DNA of 64,000 nt, from contig LLCB01000118.1 in the NCBI GenBank assembly GCA_001414345.1, forward strand, positions 1-64,000, read 5' to 3'. The notes below the pieces were generated by a model. It saw nothing but the letters and a program-made list of their open reading frames with translations. It did no database searches and was not told where the DNA came from. Below, piece by piece: positions 32,393 through 44,525 of the stretch. Origin of the DNA: Hymenoscyphus infarciens (lineage: Eukaryota > Ascomycota > Leotiomycetes > Helotiales > Helotiaceae). The position numbers and the translations under genes are program-made. Each line of letters opens with the position of its first letter. Position 1 is the stretch's first letter.

Positions 32393-34718
32393 CCTAGAGA
32401 ACTAAATACAAAGCTGGTTAGAAGAGACTCTTCATGGCAGAGTTATCAAAGCTTATGGAAACGTCTTGGAGCCTCTGGGACAGGGTAGGGAGATGCAAGA
32501 CTTGGACAGAACCTTGTTCTACCCACTCAGCAACCTAGAGTGTACAGAGAAGGGCCAGAAATGGATTGGGTGGTTGACTTACTGGACTTCCTGTGTCTCC
32601 TACTAGGTCTCTCATATTGTCTTTCATATTGAGAGTTGGTTTGGTGACTTTTGTACGCGGAGTTGCGACGGAATCCAAGAGTCAATTGCCTTCTTCTGGA
32701 ATGGAAGACGGCAGATGGTGCTATGAACTGTCTAGACTTTTTCCAAATATGGCGGTGCCTCTTGAAAAGTCTTAAGTTTGGGGGGGGGGGGGGGGGTTGA
32801 AACCAAAAGAGTCTTTGATTACACAGACTTGGGCGAGATAACTGAAACAAAGGTGGAGTTGAGCAGTCTCTGGTATTAAATGTCAATGGCCCAGAACTCG
32901 GGTCCTATTTCCCTGAGTTGTTTCAGTGTTGCTGGGTGGAATCGTGTTACAACAATTGAATGACTTGACTTCCAAATGAGTTAAGCGGTGCTAAGGTGAC
33001 TTCCTCACGAAGCACTCACTTTTTTTGACTCCCGGAACTTCTTGTCAAACACTTGTTCTGCTTCACTCGTTAGCATGAGCGTTGTGGAGGGTGGAGCAAA
33101 TTATCTCGTACCAATAGACTCGGATTCACCCCAAAAGGGCGTTTGCCGTATCAAATCGCCCAAAGGTGAGGCTTAGGAGAACGAGAATGATAGAGAAGAG
33201 TCACCACGGGATTTCGATTCTCAATCCAGCTAAGAGAATTGACAGGAAGAAGCCGTTGAATTGACGACGCGTCGTTCAATCGAATTCTTCCCTATGGTTG
33301 AGACCAGGCAGAATAGGCAGATGCCCAAACAACGCTCCCACGTGATGTGACAAACAGATATTGGAGCGTATTTGAGGAGTTGAAGGTGGTTGGTGAGGGG
33401 GGTTCCAGTGTCTTCGCGGTGTTTGGGAGGGAAAGAAAGGTGAAGAGGAAGTCTTCTTTCTGGAAGAAACGAGGCTATGAGGTAGGTGACTGTGGTGCTG
33501 CCGCATTTAATGGTGAGTCGCGAGTCTCTTGCCTTGTAAGGCCACAAGGCAGAAGAATCTCGGTGTAGAAACCTTGTGGCTGTGTCTTCGCGATAATAAA
33601 AATAAAAGCGGCAATTATGTCTAAAAGTGTTGACGTAAACACTTTGGGAGAATTGGTATGAATGTTCGAAAGTACCTGGCTTGCTACTCTAGAGGTTCCA
33701 ACTTCTTAGGATGTGAAGTTGGAGTAACGAGAGTTAGATAGAGAAGGCAGGTATGAACCTGAGGTATATTGCCGCTTTTGCCACCAACCTGTTGTACAGC
33801 TTGAGAGGTGTGAATAGGGCTATTCTATTGGTGTACTCCTGTTGGCTGTGACGCCTGTAGCCTTCAAGCACTCCCAGACTTCGTTGCAATTCAGCAGCGA
33901 GGCTTAGAGCAGGCAGAGGCAGTATAGCTTGGCGTGATGTACTAATATAATCAACTCTAGCCTCTAGTCATAAAGACGTTGCTCTGAATTGACTGGAGAG
34001 GAGGGACTTTGAGCGGAAGAACTGAGGTTGGAAGAAACCAGGGGGCAACTTATGCTTGAGCATAGAGTCTATCCATCCAAAAGAAAAGAACAGTACATCT
34101 GTAGGTATTGGTAAGAGTCGTTTGAAAGAAGAGAAGCTCGTCGACTTGTATTTTTGAGACGAAGTCACCCCTGGCTAACCTATCACCACACCCGAAATGA
34201 AGCCGATGAGACGACGACAAGAAAAGTCGGGATCTGTTCCTCCAAAACCCAAAATGAATAAACCACAACTCCCAAAACCCGATAAGATAGCTCTGAAAGG
34301 TTCATTCAAGGATTTTCTACTATTTTTCTAATCTCCTTCAGACATGTTATGTTGTTGGTGTACCTAGGGTGCGGCCCAGGCTGGAGGGGATTCCGACGTT
34401 TTTAAGAGAGGGCAAGCCTAGAGTTCCCAACCCACCACATCAAACACACGAAAGAGGGGGTGTCTCGAATTAATCATGCCCCAAAGGTCCCCCCACCTAT
34501 ACTATCAGCCGCCCGGCCGGAATAATATCAAGTCCAGCACACAAATATACACCATCTCACTTCACCTCGCTAGCCAACGCCCAAATTCCAATATGTAAAA
34601 AGAAGAAAAAAAGCCACCTCATTCATCAAAGCTTCTATTCAACACAAAAAAGAAGACCACAGTCTCCTCTCGACCATCCCTCAACCCCATCCTATCCTAA
34701 CCACAGAAAAGCTAGATA
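32393..34718. other. Long intergenic region with a 17-G homopolymer
   Basis: About 2.3 kb without a supportable gene. It includes an uninterrupted run of 17 G at 32780-32796 and several short Ser-rich ORFs on both strands. The last 300 nt are the 3' flank of the VPS9 gene, which ends at 34719. Confidence 0.4.
32780..32796. repeat. Poly-G tract, 17 nt
   Basis: Seventeen consecutive G residues on the + strand (C on the other), about 390 nt upstream of the acidic-protein start codon. Length in an assembly is error-prone. Confidence 0.85.
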
Positions 34719-37700
34719 TCACATCCTAACAGCTGAAGGTCCCCCAACCTCATCACTTCCCTGAATCTCAATCTCAAGACTAAAACTCGAAGCACTAGTT
34801 GAAGGCAGCACATCTTCCTGCACCTTCAACCTCCTCAACGCCCTCTTCATCCCTTCCAAAGCCGTTCGTTCTTTGATTAACATCCCCTTCGCTAAATCCT
34901 TCAAGGCCTTCTTTCCCATTTTCTCGTGGAGATCTTGCCAGCCCGCGAGTTCCGAGGCGACGACTTGTTGGGTATATCGTAATTCTCTACCCACCTCATC
35001 AACTTCTTCTTTAGCTTTGCGAACCTTCTCCTCTTTCTCTTCGTTCAGGCGTTGACGGGTTTCGTCGAGAAGGCCGAGGGGCCATCGAGTGGACCTTGAG
35101 AGGGAGTTGTATGATCTTTCAATAGCTTTGCGTGAGGTGTTGATGGATTGAATTAGGGACGTGGGTCGGGAGAGAGAAAGGAGCATCGCGATGATGGTAC
35201 TATGTATAGAGAGCATGGTGGCATGAAATGTTGTAACTGGTGATGATGTGGTGGGGGCGAGTGTCAGTACGTAGGCGTCAAGTGCTGAGAGGTGAGTTGC
35301 CGGAAGAAACTCGAGAGTCGCTAGAGCTCTTGTTGCAATAGTTGCAGCATCAAAGAAGTCTCGATACCGTTAGCGGGAATCACATTATAAAGCATGCCAG
35401 ATCTTACCTTTATTGACAGTTCGAAGCATATTAGCTCGGCGTGCTACACTTTTCGTAGAGTAGTTGACACTCCGAACCGTATCTCTCGCATGGTCAATAA
35501 ACTGTTCGACATCTTTGATATCTTCCACTGGCTCGTACTCTTCCCGCACCTTTTCGATCCTCGTTTCTGCTTTCAATTTGCTTCGCTGTTCCATCATATC
35601 TGACTGAATATCCGGTACTAGGAAGAACTCCCATAACATTTCGTGGGTAGAAAATGTTGAATGAGCAAGAAGAATTTTCAGGAAGCCATCCAATCTGACC
35701 TGGATATCTCGCAATACAGCCCTTGATGGTTTGGAAGGGAATTGAAATGGAGAACGCATCCCGGCGATCAATGGCAGCCATGATGCTGGATTTTCTAGAC
35801 CCAACAATTTTGCTAAATGTTCGAAGTCCGCTAGAGATCTTCGACATGTAGTTACAGTGAAACTTTGTTGAGTCGACGGTGCGCCAGACTTGACCACGAG
35901 GCGAATTGTGGCATCTTCGACGAAGAAAGACCTGACCACAGCAGTAATCCTCCCATCCGGTCCTGGCTGACCAGAGAATAGAATCAGATCGTCGATTCGA
36001 TTCCTCACATCATCATCTTTCGCAAGTTCCACAGCTGTCAAACCACGCCCTTCTTTGGCGAAAAGATCGACCCTTGGGTCTCCAAACAGAACACGGACCA
36101 TTTCCAGTCTCCCATACTTGCTAGCCACCATCAAAGGTGTAAACTTTTTATCGTTTATGGCATTCACATCAGAGTCGCAATGTAATAAAATCCTCAGAGC
36201 AACTTGGGGATCGTTGACGATATGAAGTAAAGTGTTGCCTTTTGAATCAACATGATCGTCAAGATGTAACGGCTGACCATCTCCCTGAGCAGTTGTTGCA
36301 GCCAACAAAGCATTTTCGACCATCGGCCTATAATTCCCATGGTCGTAAGACCGACAGAGAGCAAACAATGGCGTTTGACCATTCCTGTCTTTCTGTCGCC
36401 AGGGTAATAATCGACCAACTCTTGATATAAGGGTGGGCGCATTGAAAAGGTAATGTGCAACACTCCTGCCTCTAGCATCTTGGCGAGCAAGATACGCAAT
36501 GACGACGGATTCCGGCCCTGCATGAAAAACATAGTCCAATATTATATCAATAAGCTCGGTATGTCCAAGCTGAACTGCAGCGCTAAGAAGCGTGGTGCCT
36601 TCATTATTCGTATCCTCAAGAACAATGTAAGGAGGGTAGTACTCGTGAAGAGAAAATAAATATTTCAGGGACTCGGGTCGTTCATTTTGAACAGCCATCA
36701 TTGGAACGGATTCGCCAAATGAGTCCTCCGTTTGCGACAGGCGCTCGATGGACGTATCGCCCTCAATACCACTAGTCATCGAATCAATGGTAGTGGCTCG
36801 AGATCGGAAAGACATCTCTGAGCTACTTGACATGCTACGCATATCCATTGTGACAGTTTTTGGTCTTCGTAGAGGGGGTAAACGTTCCTCTTCCTGTTCG
36901 TCTTCATGCTGGATTTGAAATGGATATACATGATTGAGCGTTGACCCTTGTGATGATTTGGTGACGCTACTTCGTGATGATCTCCGGGAATGCCCATTTA
37001 CGAAATCCCAACGAGCCATCCCACCAGGCAAATCATCGTCGATTGGCTGCGGGCTTTCACACTCTCCGTCTGAAAATTGCTCTCTGTGGGGCTCCATTAT
37101 GGCCATCATATCCTTGAGATTCCCCTTTCTTGTCGATTCCCATAATTTAAAATTCCTTCGACTCGCCTTTCTTAAACCCTGTGAGTCCTGCGCGAGATAG
37201 GAGAGGACAGCTTCAAATGTACTAAGAGCATACCCCATTTCACCGCTCTCGACATCATCGATATATATGAAGTGGCGCATATACAACAGGCGCGCCTGTA
37301 GGTATCGAACCTGGGATCTAATAACAACAATCAAAAGAAGTGAAACAAGGGTATCAGCGTTGATCGTGAGAACGGTTCCGACTTTCTCAGAGGAAGCCCC
37401 GTTGGTCTTTGAAGGCTCCGAAATTTGGGTTACGGTTTTCAATGTTAAAAGTAGGATGTCCATCATTTGCTGAGGGCTTCCAGCTACACCAAGTTTTCGA
37501 AATTCGACCACAGCTCGGCCAAGTCGCAAGGTTAATTCGTGCTTTCCCGCATGTCCTCCTTGTATGGGAATTCCGACTTGCGAGATATCGATGAACTCCA
37601 TTTGCCGGATTTTCGACTCCAATTCGAGGTCTTCTGGTCGCTTCATAGCACACAATCTAGGGTAAAGTATGGAATCATGTACTTGTTCGGTCACATAGCG

Positions 37701-38795
37701 TTCGATGAGACGTTCGACGACGGGCCCGGTCAGATCGGTAGTTGCGCCGAGAAGAGATAATTGTTGCTTGTCCACCATTTGGAACAGATCTATAGCCGCC
37801 ATTACAGCCGTCTCCAACGCACCGCGCATAATTTCATCATCATCTTCGGCATAGAAATCCTCTGTAGGTCGTTCGGCATGGCCATTTGTTTGGAAACTTG
37901 GCGCAGAATTGGTACTATTTGATCTTGCTTTCTTCATAGCTGTCGCAATGGGCCCATCGGGTGTTGGATCTGGTATAATTGAGGCTGAAGGAGGTGGTGG
38001 TAATGGCTTATCAAAAACTGTCGCAAATTCCTTGAACAAGCGCTCGAGCCCCGGTTGCATCTGCCTTGCAATCATAGGGAAATTATTGAGTAGGTCATTG
38101 AATGTCTTTATGTCCTTCTTCCTAGGTAACGGGCTCGAGGGCCCGGCATCTCCTTCGGGATCTGGTCTTGCGGGCAGACTAGGCTTGCCATTGGCAAGTC
38201 GTAGTGGCAAAGCCGCAGGTATAATCTTAACCTCCTCATATATCCCCATCAACGGTCTTGAAATGTAATATACCAGCCATTGTCGCGGTTCCAATGAATC
38301 GGGGTACCAAATCGTATCGGAAAGTAGTTGAGCTTGGTTAAGCGTTTTAAATCCTATCACGCCCATCAGTATAACGTCTCCCACAAGACTCCTTCAACCA
38401 AACCTTTGTTGCTATACACAAACGCATCTTTGATCACTACCGTTCTGCCATTGATCGTTGTATATTGCTTTGCCTTCCCCCGACTCTCGCGCATGTTTGG
38501 CGCATCCTTCCCTCCCGCCGTAGCATGATTAGCTGGTATTCGCAAGACATGGCTTCCTAGAAATTCCTCAGACCCCGCGAGATCCGAGTAGAGAGCGCCA
38601 GACTCGCGATCGCGGGAGGTGAGGAGGGATTCAGTGGTTGGTACAAGCAGAATCTACGGTCTGGTCAGCGCATATCCTTATGCCAGGCACAAGAAGTGGC
38701 TATCTTGGGGAACTTACATGATGATGAACGGGCGTACACTGGGCGGGAAAGGTGCTTTTGAAGAAGGCACATAGGAATGGATTTAGAGGTTGCAT
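34719..38795 (-). CDS. VPS9-domain protein with ankyrin repeats and PX-like region
   Basis: Large protein of the fungal VPS9/ankyrin family (UPF0507-like); VPS9 domains are guanine-nucleotide exchange factors for Rab5-type GTPases on endosomes. Four exons (- strand): 38718..38795, 38404..38653, 35408..38353 and 34719..35359, giving 1304 aa. Introns are 64, 50 and 48 nt. The start MQPLNPFLCAFFKSTFPAQ is the conserved family N-terminus. The VPS9 region is about 285-490 (LFQMVDKQQLSLLG, ADTLVSLLLIVVIRSQ). Ankyrin repeats lie near 690-890 (NNEGTTLLSAAVQLGHTELI, KGNTLLHIV, KKFTPLMVASKYGRLEMV). A PX-like segment follows at about 905-1025 (SFTVTTCRRSLADFEHLAKL). The C-terminal exon is a helical coiled-coil region (RQRLNEEKEEKVRKAKEEV). 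Splicing into the last exon (VNK to DFFDAATIATRAL) keeps the frame. Confidence 0.88.
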
Positions 38796-40197
38796 TCATT
38801 CAACATTCGTGCGCCGCATCCAGGACAGATTGGCGTCAGTTCGGGGATGCCCAAGTCGTATGATGGGTTTGGCGATCGAGGTTTATTGGACTGGATACGT
38901 TGGCAGTGAGATGTGGAGTTTGGATGGGTGTTGGGTGTTGGGTGTTGGGCGCTGGGCAGTCAATGGAGAGCTCTCTTCTCTGCGAATTATGGAGATTCGG
39001 AATTGTTGTTCTGGTCTCGATAATAGTGTAGGGTTGGCGTAGACGTAGGCGTATATGTACGTGGAGTAGAGTCCGGCGTGGAGGATTCCTGGTAATAAAA
39101 GTGTAGCCTGGTGGTGAGCCTGGTTGGTACTCCCGTACCTGGGCTGGCTGGCTGGGGCTACTAGCTACACTACGGCCGGAGAAGCTTGTGATGCTAAATA
39201 TGACTACCTGGTAGCTAGGTACTGTAAGCGAATAGCCTCCGAACCTCGGGCTCTGCCTCTACGGGGAAGAAAAACCGTGCGCTTTTGAGGCATAGGCCAC
39301 CCTACCTAAAACCACCTCTTTTTATCTCTAATTTATGACTTTTTATTACTTTATATATAAATTAGATAGTAAATTAATGTCTAATAATGTGTTATTTGTC
39401 CCTTATGCTCTCTATACTTATGAAACCGATGTGTAAACCCCTTATATATATGATTTACTGTCTTCTAGCTTAATATTATATTAAAAACTTCTAACTAGTT
39501 ATAACTCTCCTCCTATGTGTTCGTTCTCTTTAAATAGAACATTCTCTTAATAGTATAAGCTATCGTCTTAATAAGAAATAGAGGGCTTAATTCTAGGCAT
39601 TTTAAATAGGCTAAATCGGTAGAATGTAGGTAGGAATATAGAATATAAAAGGGGGGGGGAAAGGGGTGGTTTTAGGTGGGGTGGCCTATGCCTCAAAAGC
39701 GCACGGTTTTTCTTCCCCGTAGAGTCTGCCTCCCAAAACTCACCTCATGGCGCCATTTGTTTCATTTCCAGCCTAAACGGCATAAACAGATCTACAAGAT
39801 CTACCCAGAGCCAGATTTCATCCCCTGCGAATATCGTTCACATCTTTATCATATCAATGATCACGTGTTTGCAACTTGCACTGCATCCATTACCCGACCT
39901 ATCTTATCGTTGAGTTACTAGTACCTGGATTACGTAGCGATAAGCTCCCAAGCTCCCAAGCTCAAGCTCTCCCCATTCCTCTGATAATTGCAGCTCCGAG
40001 TCAAGGAAGTAAGTACCTGGACATATAAAACCTTCCTTCTTAAATGTCTTCTTTACTTTGAATCAAAGCTCTGCTTTACTTCTTTCTTGTAACTTATCTA
40101 CCCATCACTCTACTCCTGCTCTCCAGGTCTATTCTCCCTCTCTCTATTCTTGAAACTCACCCCTCTATTTCAACCACCTTCCACTCTCACCAACACA
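38796..40197. other. Intergenic region containing an inverted-repeat element
   Basis: About 1.4 kb between divergent genes (VPS9 on -, deacetylase on +). It contains a MITE-like insertion at 39257-39724 with an AT-rich interior. The rest includes GT-rich short repeats (GTTGGGTGTTGGGTGTTGG, about 38930-38950) and the pyrimidine-rich leader of the deacetylase gene (40080-40190). Confidence 0.5.
39257..39724. mobile_element. MITE-like element with long terminal inverted repeats
   Basis: The left end, CTCTACGGGGAAGAAAAACC (39257 on), is matched by the reverse complement ending at 39724. Inverted similarity runs about 65-70 bp, to ACCTAAAACCACC and beyond, interrupted by T-for-C differences on the left arm. 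A 5-bp direct repeat TCTGC flanks it (39252-39256 and 39725-39729). The match extends to 8 bp (TCTGCCTC) if the element is taken to start at 39260, so the superfamily is uncertain. The interior is very AT-rich with no ORF. C-to-T differences between the arms fit RIP-like decay. The 468-bp size and lack of coding capacity fit a MITE. Confidence 0.75.
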
Positions 40198-41464
40198 ATG
40201 GTCAAGAAGGTTCTTGTTGGTTATGGGGTTGACATTGACGCCGTCGCTGGCTGGCTAGGAAGCTATGGCGGTGAAGATTCAACAAGTGATATCAGTAGAG
40301 GTCAATTGGAATTTCTTTTTACTCCCCAGCTCCAATGTATATACCACTCTGAAACAATAACCAACATCGCCTAGGTCTATTTGCTGGAACAATCGGAGTT
40401 CGTCGTCTCCTCAAACTCTTTGAAAAGAATAATATAAAAGCAACCTGGTTCATGTAAGTCATTTTTTCCGCTGTCAATTGAAAGCAACCAAGCAGTTGTT
40501 ACAACAGCCATGTACTTGATGGACAATCCACTCAAATCATTCTCATCTCCTATCCCTATTTCAAGAAAATAAACTAACCCCTCACCAGCCCAGGCCACTC
40601 CCTCGAAACCTTCCCAGAAGAATGCGAAATGATTCGAGACACCGGGCATGAAATGTGGGTATTCTTTCGGGAGGGTCTTCCTCCTAAGACGCACCTTTAA
40701 GGATGGGAATACTGACTCCAAGATCTTGCAGTGGTCTCCACGGCTACACCCATGAAAACCCCGCCGACATGACCCTCGAACAACAACGCGACGTACTCGA
40801 CAAAACCTACCGTCTCCTCACCGATTTCTGCGGCAAGCCTCCCCGAGGAAGCGTAGCCCCTTGGTGGGAGACCTCAAAAGAAGGAGCCGAACTCCTCCTC
40901 TCCTACGGGATAGAATACGACCACAGCATGTCCCACGACGATTGTCAAATGTACTGGCTGCGCGTAGGAGACACCTGGACGAAAATCGATTACACCCAAA
41001 AAGCAGAGACATGGATGAAGCCTCTTATCAAGGGCAAGATGACGGGATTGGTGGAGATTCCAGCCAGTTGGTATATCGATGATTTACCTCCTATGATGTT
41101 TATTAAAAAGGCGGCGAATAGTCATGGATGGGTTAATCCCAAGGACGTCGAGGAACTGTGGATGGATCATTTTGATTACTTTTATGAGAATTATGATGAG
41201 TTTGTTTTTCCTATGACGATTCATCCTGATGTTTCGGGGAGACCGCATGTTTTGAAGATGCATCAGAGGTATGTATAACATTGAGATATTTAGTTGTAAT
41301 AATAGTGTGCTAATTTTAGGTCTAGGATAATTGATCATATCAACAAACATGAAGGTGTCGAGTGGGTCACTTTTGAACAGATGTCCGACGATTTCAAGAG
41401 CAAAAACGCTCCTGCTGAAGGAGCTATGATGCCCGCTCCTCCTGGAGAGATTTTGAAGAAGTAG
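40198..41464 (+). CDS. Polysaccharide deacetylase (NodB) family protein
   Basis: Metal-dependent deacetylase fold, closest by memory to Helicobacter PgdA-like/peptidoglycan-deacetylase-type cytosolic proteins rather than to secreted chitin deacetylases. Five exons: 40198..40300, 40375..40453, 40589..40654, 40733..41278 and 41320..41464, giving 312 aa. Introns are 74, 135, 78 and 41 nt and phases agree throughout. Motifs: [12 protein letters not shown] near the N-terminus (catalytic/metal Asp region), [33 protein letters not shown], then [10 protein letters not shown] with the two metal-binding His. [13 protein letters not shown] and [16 protein letters not shown] close the fold. There is no signal peptide, so it probably acts inside the cell. 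The substrate is unknown; some relatives act on small amides. Confidence 0.88.
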
Positions 41465-42182
41465 TTTCAATATTCCCGAAGCCCAAGAATTCAGATTTGA
41501 AACTACATCCTGTATTTTACGATAGGGGTGTCTAAGCCATAAACTCGAACAACCCAACAGAGGGCTATATGGAAAAGTTCTGACCAGGGGTCGCAATTTC
41601 CCTTTTCGCTCCTACCATGAGTCCATGGAGGTTGACGTCGAGGTAAGAGGGAAAGAGCGGCCTTGAATGAGTCTCACGAGATAGATAGGCACCTCGAACA
41701 ACCTATTCACCCTCTAAAGTACCTCAGGGAAAAGAACCAAGCTCGTTTCTTCCCCCTCGAGCTCGGCCTCAACTCAGATGACAATGGGAGAAAAACGTAA
41801 GAGCCCGAGCTTTCTTTTATTCCGTAGGTTCTGTAATATTGTTTGGACATGAGGCATAATCTTCCGCTTCTGGCATGGTTACCAAAGCTTGGATCTGTTA
41901 TGTATAAAGTTGAAAAATTGCGTTGTCTCGTGCCGGTTGGGTATGCCGTTTCCTACATATTTCCCAAATAATCTGCATATAGTTCAAAGGACGCCTTCCC
42001 AATATAATCAAGGTATTCCATGCCATCACTTGCGATAACTGATTCAAGCTTCATGTGGAGTGAGAATCAACTTCATGGGTAACATACTTCATTCTCATTA
42101 CGGCCCCTTTCAAAATAGCCAAAGGAGGGATTCATATCTAAAGGCACACTTTGAATGCAATACGACGCAATCTAAAAAATGC
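41465..42182. other. Intergenic region between convergent genes
   Basis: About 720 nt between the deacetylase gene (+) and Sgt2 (-), both ending here. No feature is recognisable apart from the two expected 3' regions. Confidence 0.4.
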
Positions 42183-43342
42183 TTATGCACCGCGGCCAGC
42201 TCCACGGCCAGCACCTGGGGCACCTGGGGGACCACCGCCTCCCAACATGTTTCTTGCCCTGTTGGTTGTTAGTATTTTAAAAGAAAAACGAAGGGCACAA
42301 ATATCACTTACATCTCAGCAAGGTTTGGATCTTGCATTAATGCAGAAAGATCTGGCATTCCGCCTCCTGCGCCAGCACCACCAGCACCGCCAGCACCACC
42401 TGAAGCTCCACCAGCTCCACCGCCTCCGAATTGGTTTGCCATATCCCGAAGTCTTGGATTGCTCATGATGTTGTTCATCATATCCGGATTGCTCATAAGG
42501 TTTTGTGCCATGCTCGCAAACATAGGATTGCTCATGATGGAGCTAAGATCTGGCACTCCACCACCTCCTCCAGCTCCACCACCTCCAAACATACCTGCGA
42601 GTGCAGATAAATCGGGCATTCCACCGGAACCGGGTCCTGGAGCTCCTCGGTCTGCAACTTGATCATCGTCGGAGCCTTCCTCGTCAATCGCGACCTTCTT
42701 CTTTGCGGTCTCGTAACCCTTCTTCATGGCATCACTACCCCCATTTCCTTCATAGTCGATACCCTTACCGTATGCCTCCATGCTTCCACGAGCATCACCC
42801 AATGCAAATCTTGCGAGACCAAGACGACTCCATGCTTTGGTATATGTTGGATCAGCAGCGACGGCTGCCTCAGCATCTGCGCGGGCGGATTCGTGGTCTT
42901 TGGAAGCAGAGTGTGCGGCTGCGCGGTTGGAGAGGAATATTGGGTTCCCTGGAATGATAGCTAGAGCCTTGGTATAGAAATCTACAGCAGCTGGGTAATC
43001 CTTCTTCGCCATGGCAGCATTTCCTTGACTCTTCAAGCCTTCAGCTTCGGACTTTTGTGCATCGGTTGGTGCGGGTTTCGCAGAGGTTTTCTCGCCCGCG
43101 GCATTGGTTCCTGGCCCTGCGGGGGTCTTTCCCTTCAATTTCTCGTATACGCCGTAGATTTGGAGGAGGGTTTGTGAGTCTTTCGGTGTGGCATCGGTGG
43201 GATCTACTTTGAAGCATTCGGAGATGCAGTTCGTGGCGATTTCGATAGAGTCGCGGTCCTCTTCGCTGAGGGTGCCATCGGTGAGGGAGGTGTTGAAGAA
43301 GTCGATAATGGAGAGCGCGAGACGTTGCTTGGTGGTAGCCAT
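42183..43342 (-). CDS. sgt2: Small glutamine-rich TPR protein Sgt2
   Basis: Co-chaperone that hands tail-anchored membrane proteins to the GET pathway. Exons 42312..43342 and 42183..42258 (- strand) give 368 aa. The 53-nt intron (GTAAGT, ACTAAC, CAG) adds the C-terminal ARNMLGGGGPPGAPGAGRG tail. The start is the ATG at 43342 (MATTKQRLALSIIDFF). The open frame runs further upstream but is leader sequence. Residues 1-80 are the dimerisation domain that binds Get4/Get5. Three TPRs cover about 98-200 (GNAAMAKKDYPAAVDFYTKA, SNRAAAHSASKDHESA, SRLGLARFALGD) and bind Hsp70/Hsp90 tails. The C-terminus is Gly-rich with repeated SNPM/SNPD/SNPR motifs rich in Met, which forms the client-binding groove. 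Confidence 0.95.
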
Positions 43343-43779
43343 GTTTGTGGTATGGTTGATGTTGGTGGAGAAAAGGAGGGGAAGTTGAAGAATAAATATC
43401 GTCGTCGTACGGCGAGATGTTTTGGTGCCACCACAAGGGAAAGAAGCATCGCTTAAAAACAACCCCTGCCTGTAGCGGGGGTCGCGGGGCAATGAATGAG
43501 CTAATGATGTTTAGAAGTCCAGTACCTTTATAACTAGTAAACATTAAGTAGTGAATCGGTATCTGACATTTTTCTGACCTTTCAACTAGAGTTCACTGAT
43601 CAATTCGGTGTTCTCGGGTTTTCTAGCGCAACCTTACGTACTTAGGAAAAATGTGTTCATAAAATATACAAGAATCGCAAAACATGAAAATCTAGCCATT
43701 CGCTCCGCTACAAGTGTAAGAAATATTGATACTAATGCCCCTGGGTATGATCGAGTTTTACACGTATGCTAAAATAGTA
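43343..43779. other. Intergenic region, Sgt2 promoter side
   Basis: About 440 nt upstream of sgt2 and downstream of tma20, both on the - strand. It contains the sgt2 leader with pyrimidine-rich sequence. No further gene. Confidence 0.4.
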
Positions 43780-44525
43780 CTACTCAGTACTTAATTTCCA
43801 CAACCCGTCCCCCAAATAATGTCCCTCTTCAACGACCGGACCCTTTCCTTTCTCCTTGACCTCCTTAGTACCCATACTCAACACACCAACAGCACATGCC
43901 TCTTCTTTCCCTTCAGCACAAATAACCACTGGCTCTCCCTCTTCCAGTTCTCGCCCTCCGTACCACCCACCTCCTTCTCTAATTCCCTCTCCTACCTCTC
44001 CTTTGTCAGTCTCTCCATATACACCCTTTTCCTCTGCATTTCCAGACGGCAGTCTTCCTCCGGTAGATGTCAAACCAGGTGCCATAAGTGTTGCGCCGGA
44101 CAAGACGAATCGAATAGCGCCACGATCAATTCGGATACTTGGGAAACAGGTTGGGAATCGGTGAACGAGTTTGAGATGGGGGAGGAGGGCATCGGTCATA
44201 TGTTGGTAGAAAAGAGGCGTGGATCCAATGAGGTAGAGTGTTACTCTGTCGGGACTAAAGGGGAGTGTCAGATTCTTACACAGCCAGAGAATTGGGGGTT
44301 GGAAGGAGGCATGACGAACATTTTCATAGCATCGAGCTGCTCTTTCTTAGGTATGATTTCATCGATGTGTGGTGCTAGTAGGGGATATGTTGTTGTGATT
44401 TGCGTCCGGATTGCTCTCTGCACAGAGGACTTGACTTTGGATTTGGAGCCCGGGGAGATGCTACAAATTACAAGTTAGCAATCTCGTCGCGTTGTTTTTG
44501 GGACATCTTACTCTTTCTTGAACAT
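43780..44525 (-). CDS. tma20: Translation machinery-associated protein 20 (MCT-1 homologue)
   Basis: Ribosome-associated factor that, with Tma22/DENR, recycles 40S subunits and helps re-initiation. Exons (- strand): 44512..44525, 44320..44460 and 43780..44254, giving 209 aa. The first exon is only 14 nt (MFKK plus two bases), joined over a 51-nt intron (GTAAGA, GCTAAC, TTGTAG) to DISPGSKSKVKSSVQRAIRTQ. The second intron (65 nt, GTTCGT..TTTAG) joins EQLDAMK to IPDRVTLYLIGSTPLF. The N-terminal MCT-1 domain is followed by a PUA RNA-binding domain starting around HRFPTCFPSIRIDRGAIRFVL. A Glu/Gly-rich loop inside the PUA domain makes the protein longer than yeast Tma20 (181 aa). The splice model reconstructs the conserved N-terminus exactly. 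Confidence 0.92.
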
